Source: a bacterium (lineage in GTDB: Bacteria > Electryoneota > RPQS01 > DYHQ01). Taken from it: 64,000 nt of DNA. The stretch spans positions 62,001 through 126,000 of the forward strand of contig JAUXGA010000009.1 in the NCBI GenBank assembly GCA_030622545.1. Direction: 5' to 3'. Position numbers and translations under genes: made by a program. Of this stretch, positions 61,026 to 64,000 are shown piece by piece (positions within the stretch are counted from its first letter, which is position 1; each line of letters starts with the position of its first letter). The notes below the pieces were generated by a model. It had not been told where the DNA came from. It ran no database searches and saw only the letters and a list, made by a program, of their open reading frames with translations.

Positions 61026-61730
61026 ATGGTGCCACAGGGTGGAGGATTCTGGGACCTTGTCCGTGTCGCAAGTCCCTTTGCACAGCTTATCTTAGCGATT
61101 TTGGCCGTGATGTCGCTGATTTCATGGGCGATTATTCTGGAAAAAGTCCTGCTCGTTTTGCGAACGAAGTCAGACAGCGAAGCCATTTCACGCTACCGGT
61201 GGCGGCAATTTGACCCGCGCGGCCTGTTTCAGATTGCAAGGCAATACGCCAATTCGCCGATGGCATGGGCTTACCTGCAAATCTACACCCCGATGTTCGA
61301 ACGAGGGTCAACCGCCGGGCGCGATGCGGAACTCGTGGGACGTGAATTCGGACGAATGGCGGCGCGGAAACTATCACGCGCCGAGCGGTTCATGCCTTTT
61401 TTAGCAACCTGCAGCGCGGCGGCGCCATTCTTGGGACTCTTGGGAACGGTCTGGGGGATTATCTCCGCTTTTCAGCGCATCGGTGTGTGGGGCGGAGCGA
61501 ATATCGCTGTCGTAGCGCCCGGAATTGCGGAAGCATTAGTGGCAACAGCCGTCGGTCTTGGGGCAGCGATTCCAGCGCTCGTGGCGTATAATCTTTTCAC
61601 GTCGTGGATACGAAAAGAAGCCGGACGGGTCGAGGATTTTGGCGAAGATTTGATTTACGCTGTGGAACGATGGTCGAAGCAGCAGCCGCAAGACGAGCCT
61701 ACCGCGGGGCAGCACTATGAGAAAGTTTAA
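61026..61730 (+). CDS. tolQ: TolQ/ExbB-family proton channel protein
   Basis: 234 residues with CAGGAG before the ATG. The MotA/TolQ/ExbB family pattern shows an N-terminal membrane segment (about 18-42) and two more near 125-150 and 165-192. LATCSAAAPFLGLLGTVWGI and GIAEALVATAVGLGAAIPAL contain the conserved channel residues. With TolR it uses the proton gradient to drive TolA and hold the outer membrane during division. It overlaps tolR by 14 bases. It is called TolQ rather than ExbB because tolB follows in the same cluster. Confidence 0.92.
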   Translation: MVPQGGGFWDLVRVASPFAQLILAILAVMSLISWAIILEKVLLVLRTKSDSEAISRYRWRQFDPRGLFQIARQYANSPMAWAYLQIYTPMFERGSTAGRDAELVGREFGRMAARKLSRAERFMPFLATCSAAAPFLGLLGTVWGIISAFQRIGVWGGANIAVVAPGIAEALVATAVGLGAAIPALVAYNLFTSWIRKEAGRVEDFGEDLIYAVERWSKQQPQDEPTAGQHYEKV

Positions 61731-62124
61731 GCTTCCTTATCGGCCGATACCGGACATTAATATCACGGCTCTGGTGGATGTCACACTGGTGCTGCTGATT
61801 ATTTTTATGGTCGCCGCGCCGATGCTGAAAAGTTCGCTCGATATCGAGGTTCCTGAAGCCGCGAACGCGCGCTCGACGACGGACGAAGGCATCGAAATCA
61901 ATATCGCCAAAGACGGCACGCTCTATATTGACAAGACGAAAGTGCCCACGGCGCAGTTTGAAATCGCATTCAAGCAAGTGTACGCTCCGGGAAGCCGCGA
62001 ACCGGTTTTTTTGCGCGCAGACCAGAATGTTGCTTACCGCGAGGTGCTGCGAGTCATTGATATCCTGAGGGGAGCGGGCGTCGAAGACCTCGGACTGGTG
62101 GCGGAACCGATAACTGGAAAATGA
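61717..62124 (+). CDS. tolR: TolR/ExbD-family protein
   Basis: 135 residues. A cytoplasmic N-terminus precedes one membrane segment, ALVDVTLVLLIIFMVAAPML, which includes the essential aspartate. A periplasmic domain of about 90 residues follows (EINIAKDGTLYIDKTKVPTA). Length and layout match ExbD/TolR. Its start lies in tolQ and its stop overlaps the tolA start (ATGA), so the three are translated together. Confidence 0.93.
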   Translation: MRKFKLPYRPIPDINITALVDVTLVLLIIFMVAAPMLKSSLDIEVPEAANARSTTDEGIEINIAKDGTLYIDKTKVPTAQFEIAFKQVYAPGSREPVFLRADQNVAYREVLRVIDILRGAGVEDLGLVAEPITGK

Positions 62125-62756
62125 CGCCGTATTTCTTTGGTTCATTGCTGCTTCATGCCCTCTTCATCGGAGGGATGATTTGGGGCGGAATTCGGTTTGC
62201 TCCTGAGCGCAGGCCTCTGCCTTCTGCGACAGTCGTCAGGCTAATTCGCCCGGCGGCTCCTCCGGCATCCAGCGCGCAGCAGGGCGCAGAGGTTGCCAAA
62301 CCCGAACCGCCGAAACCCAAGAAGCGGTTGGTGACGCCGCCGAAGAAAAAAGCGACGATAAAAAAGAAAACAGCGCCGAAGAAGCCCCCGCCCGTTGCAA
62401 CACAGGAGAAATCGAACGGCAAAGAGCAGGCGCTCACCGGCACCGCAGGAACGATGCGCGTCAGCGGTGGTTTTACGGGTAATTGGTATCTGGCGCTGGT
62501 ACAATCGAAAATCGAACAGAACTTCCGACCGCCTCCCGGAAGACGCAAAGCGCTGATGACGATTATGGAATTTCGCATTTCCAAGCGAGGCGATATTGTG
62601 GGGCTGCGCCGCAAGCAATCATCCGGAGATTTCCTTTTTGACCAGGCGGCGGAACGCGCGGTTCGCGGAGCGGGACGCTTTCCTCCATTACCGGCAAACT
62701 TTGATGCCAGCGAGCTCGGAATTAACTTTGAATTTGTCTCGAATCCATCACGATAG
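62121..62756 (+). CDS. TolA/TonB-like energy-transducing protein
   Basis: 211 residues. One N-terminal membrane anchor (about 3-20, YFFGSLLLHALFIGGMIWGG) is followed by a Pro/Lys/Ala-rich spacer at residues 55-90 (KPEPPKPKKRLVTPPKKKAT). The C-terminal TonB/TolA box domain includes YLALVQSKIEQNFRPPPGRR, MEFRISKRGDIVGLRRKQSS and DQAAERAVRGAGRFPPLP. It spans the periplasm and transmits TolQR energy to outer-membrane partners. It is shorter than Escherichia coli TolA. The TonB and TolA assignments overlap by sequence; context favours TolA. Confidence 0.88.
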   Translation: MTPYFFGSLLLHALFIGGMIWGGIRFAPERRPLPSATVVRLIRPAAPPASSAQQGAEVAKPEPPKPKKRLVTPPKKKATIKKKTAPKKPPPVATQEKSNGKEQALTGTAGTMRVSGGFTGNWYLALVQSKIEQNFRPPPGRRKALMTIMEFRISKRGDIVGLRRKQSSGDFLFDQAAERAVRGAGRFPPLPANFDASELGINFEFVSNPSR

Positions 62757-62797
62757 AAATAAACGTTTTTTGGGCGATACGTTTGTTGTTGTTGCAA

Positions 62798-62817
62798 CAA
62801 GGGGCTTAAGCACCTTG
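62798..62817 (+). repeat. Hairpin repeat, family J, overlapping the tolB start
   Basis: CAAGGGGC-TTAA-GCACCTTG. The 5' arm contains AAGGGG, the best ribosome site for tolB, and the 3' arm ends with the TTG start codon, so folding would hide both. Confidence 0.7.
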
Positions 62818-64000
62818 TTAGAGCATGTTGTCCGTTTGTTCTTTGTAGTTTTGTGTCTGGTCACAGGCGCATCGCAGGCTCAGCCGCCGACATATACGCT
62901 GCGTGTGGAAACGCACACCGTCGAGCGCATGTCGATTGTCGTCATGCCGTTTACAGCGGATACGACATCGCAGTGGGCGGGCGAATTGCCGCAGACGCTG
63001 CGCGATTTGGTCGCGGCGGATTTGGACGCGAGCGGTTATTTCAGACTGGCGGATCCGACGCCGTATATCGAAGACACGACGTCGCTTTTCCTGCAGCTTC
63101 CGAACCAGCCGGTCAGAATTATCGGCAGCATCGAAGCGGGTTGGTCGGATATGACGGCGAATATCGGAATCACTCAACCGCCGATGCCGATGCCGATTCA
63201 TCTGCGGGAATTTCGGTTTCCATCCGATGATTTGCGCCCGGCCGTGCACCGGATTGCCGCATGGATTACGAAGATGCTGACAGGCGAAGACGGCGCGTTT
63301 ACCAGCCGACTCGTTTTCGCCGTGCGGCAGGACGGTTTCAAGAACTTATGGGTGATGGACTGGGACGGCGCATCGCCGCAAGCGCTGACCGACGACAGCG
63401 AAATCCACATGTCGCCTTGCTGGACGCCGGACGGCGCGGAACTTTTTTTTACCAGTTTCCTGCGCGGCAACGCTGATATCTACAGGTACGATTTATCGAC
63501 AGGGCGAATATCGGTGGTCGTCAATGGTCCGGGTGTGGACAGTGCTCCGGTGGTATCATCCGACGGTAAGTGGGTAGCGTACAGTGCGTCGGTGGATGGC
63601 AACGCGGAAATCTTTCGCATGCGCCCGAACGGCACGAAGCGCACGCGCCTGACAGTCAGTTGGGGTATCGACACATCGCCGACGTGGTCGCCGACGGGAC
63701 GTGAGCTGGCGTTTACATCCGACCGCACCGGATCACCGCAAATCTGGCGTATGGATTCCGATGGCGGCAATGTGCGCCGCATTTCCTATGGGGGAAACTA
63801 CAATGATTCACCGGCGTGGTCACCGCGCGGGGATTTGATTGCGTATGTCAGCCGCCAGGGAAATTTTCAGATTTGCATCATGACGCCTGAAGGAACGGGT
63901 ATGGAACAACTGACATACGGCCCCGGCGCGAACTATGATCCGGCATGGTCTCCCGATGGGGTGAAAATCGCATTTACTTCGACGCGCTCCGGCCGGGAAG
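62815..64000 (+). CDS. tolB: TolB-like translocation protein (3' end outside window)
   Basis: At least 395 residues, still open at the window edge. TTG at 62815 gives a good signal peptide (LEHVVRLFFVVLCLVTGASQ, cleaved after AQA). No ATG in frame lies nearby. An N-terminal TolB domain (VERMSIVVMPFTADTTSQWA, then LRDLVAADLDASGYFRL) is followed by WD40-like beta-propeller repeats. Blades read DSAPVVSSDGKWVAYSASVD, DTSPTWSPTGRELAFTSDRT, DSPAWSPRGDLIAYVSRQGN and DPAWSPDGVKIAFTSTRSG. TolB is periplasmic and works with Pal and TolA. The pal gene would be expected next, outside the window. Confidence 0.92.
   Translation, partial: MLEHVVRLFFVVLCLVTGASQAQPPTYTLRVETHTVERMSIVVMPFTADTTSQWAGELPQTLRDLVAADLDASGYFRLADPTPYIEDTTSLFLQLPNQPVRIIGSIEAGWSDMTANIGITQPPMPMPIHLREFRFPSDDLRPAVHRIAAWITKMLTGEDGAFTSRLVFAVRQDGFKNLWVMDWDGASPQALTDDSEIHMSPCWTPDGAELFFTSFLRGNADIYRYDLSTGRISVVVNGPGVDSAPVVSSDGKWVAYSASVDGNAEIFRMRPNGTKRTRLTVSWGIDTSPTWSPTGRELAFTSDRTGSPQIWRMDSDGGNVRRISYGGNYNDSPAWSPRGDLIAYVSRQGNFQICIMTPEGTGMEQLTYGPGANYDPAWSPDGVKIAFTSTRSGRE

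Overview
The window looks like chromosome from an uncultured Gram-negative bacterium with moderate GC. A Tol system (TolQ, TolR, a TolA/TonB-like protein, TolB), an outer-membrane-like beta-barrel protein and many signal peptides indicate an outer membrane. Large secreted M14 carboxypeptidases with Ig/Fn3-like tails, an FG-GAP/ASPIC protein, a PPC-domain protein and long TPR proteins are the kind of repertoire seen in FCB-superphylum candidate lineages (Zixibacteria/KSB1-like). That placement is a low-confidence inference, because no rRNA is present. TGA is used as an ordinary stop at many gene ends. At least five sites match a TTGACA-N17-TATATT promoter closely.

Layout. 1-2.6 kb: 3' end of adenine deaminase, a CPA2 antiporter, then a second broken copy of the adenine deaminase tail. 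2.6-9.7 kb: an octaheme HAO-like cytochrome, a small secreted protein, a TPR+FG-GAP+ASPIC protein and a membrane TPR protein (the last three on the minus strand). 10-17 kb: two tandem secreted M14 carboxypeptidases and gamma-glutamyltransferase. 17-21.2 kb: an XRE/ImmA-type pair, then a partner-switching cassette (STAS, GAF-PP2C, HATPase) coupled to coaD. 21.4-26.6 kb: a degenerate PdxJ-like protein, an HD protein, tryptophanase, and an AT-rich accessory patch (FRG protein, DUF2087, two small membrane proteins). 26.6-35.5 kb: SDR, HAD phosphatase, FBPase, tRNA-Leu(UAG), tig-clpP-clpX, a beta-barrel protein and rsmE. 37-46 kb (minus): a molybdenum-hydroxylase operon with two large and two FAD subunits but one 2Fe-2S subunit, plus XdhC and a MocA/MobA-like transferase, interrupted by an AT-rich membrane HEPN gene. 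46-48.4 kb (minus): gmd and a glycosyltransferase. 48.8-50 kb: a redox operon led by a short membrane protein with an in-frame TGA, followed by thioredoxin, OsmC and DUF1858. 50-54 kb: a DnaA-box-like cluster beside an AT-rich tract, an orphan DHp mini-protein, an Lrp regulator with ilvE, and a PPC protein. 53.8-58.7 kb: ispG-dxs-ispH-lipA. 58.9-60.7 kb: OPT transporter. 61 kb to end: tolQ-tolR-tolA-tolB.

Most intergenic gaps hold short hairpin repeats. Several families share flanks (CGCCG...CCGGAATG or ...CCGCAAT) and a small CCT-type loop, while their stems differ completely. Longer versions carry other repeats nested inside them.

The strongest candidates for something new are: (1) the 63-codon ORF at 48819-49010, whose TGA reads through in frame to a stop that overlaps the thioredoxin start and is followed by a bacterial-SECIS-like hairpin; (2) accessory genes inserted next to re-created 3' ends of the upstream gene (tnaA/FRG and ade/antiporter); (3) the HEPN gene spliced into the molybdenum-enzyme operon; and (4) the stem-swapping hairpin repeats.
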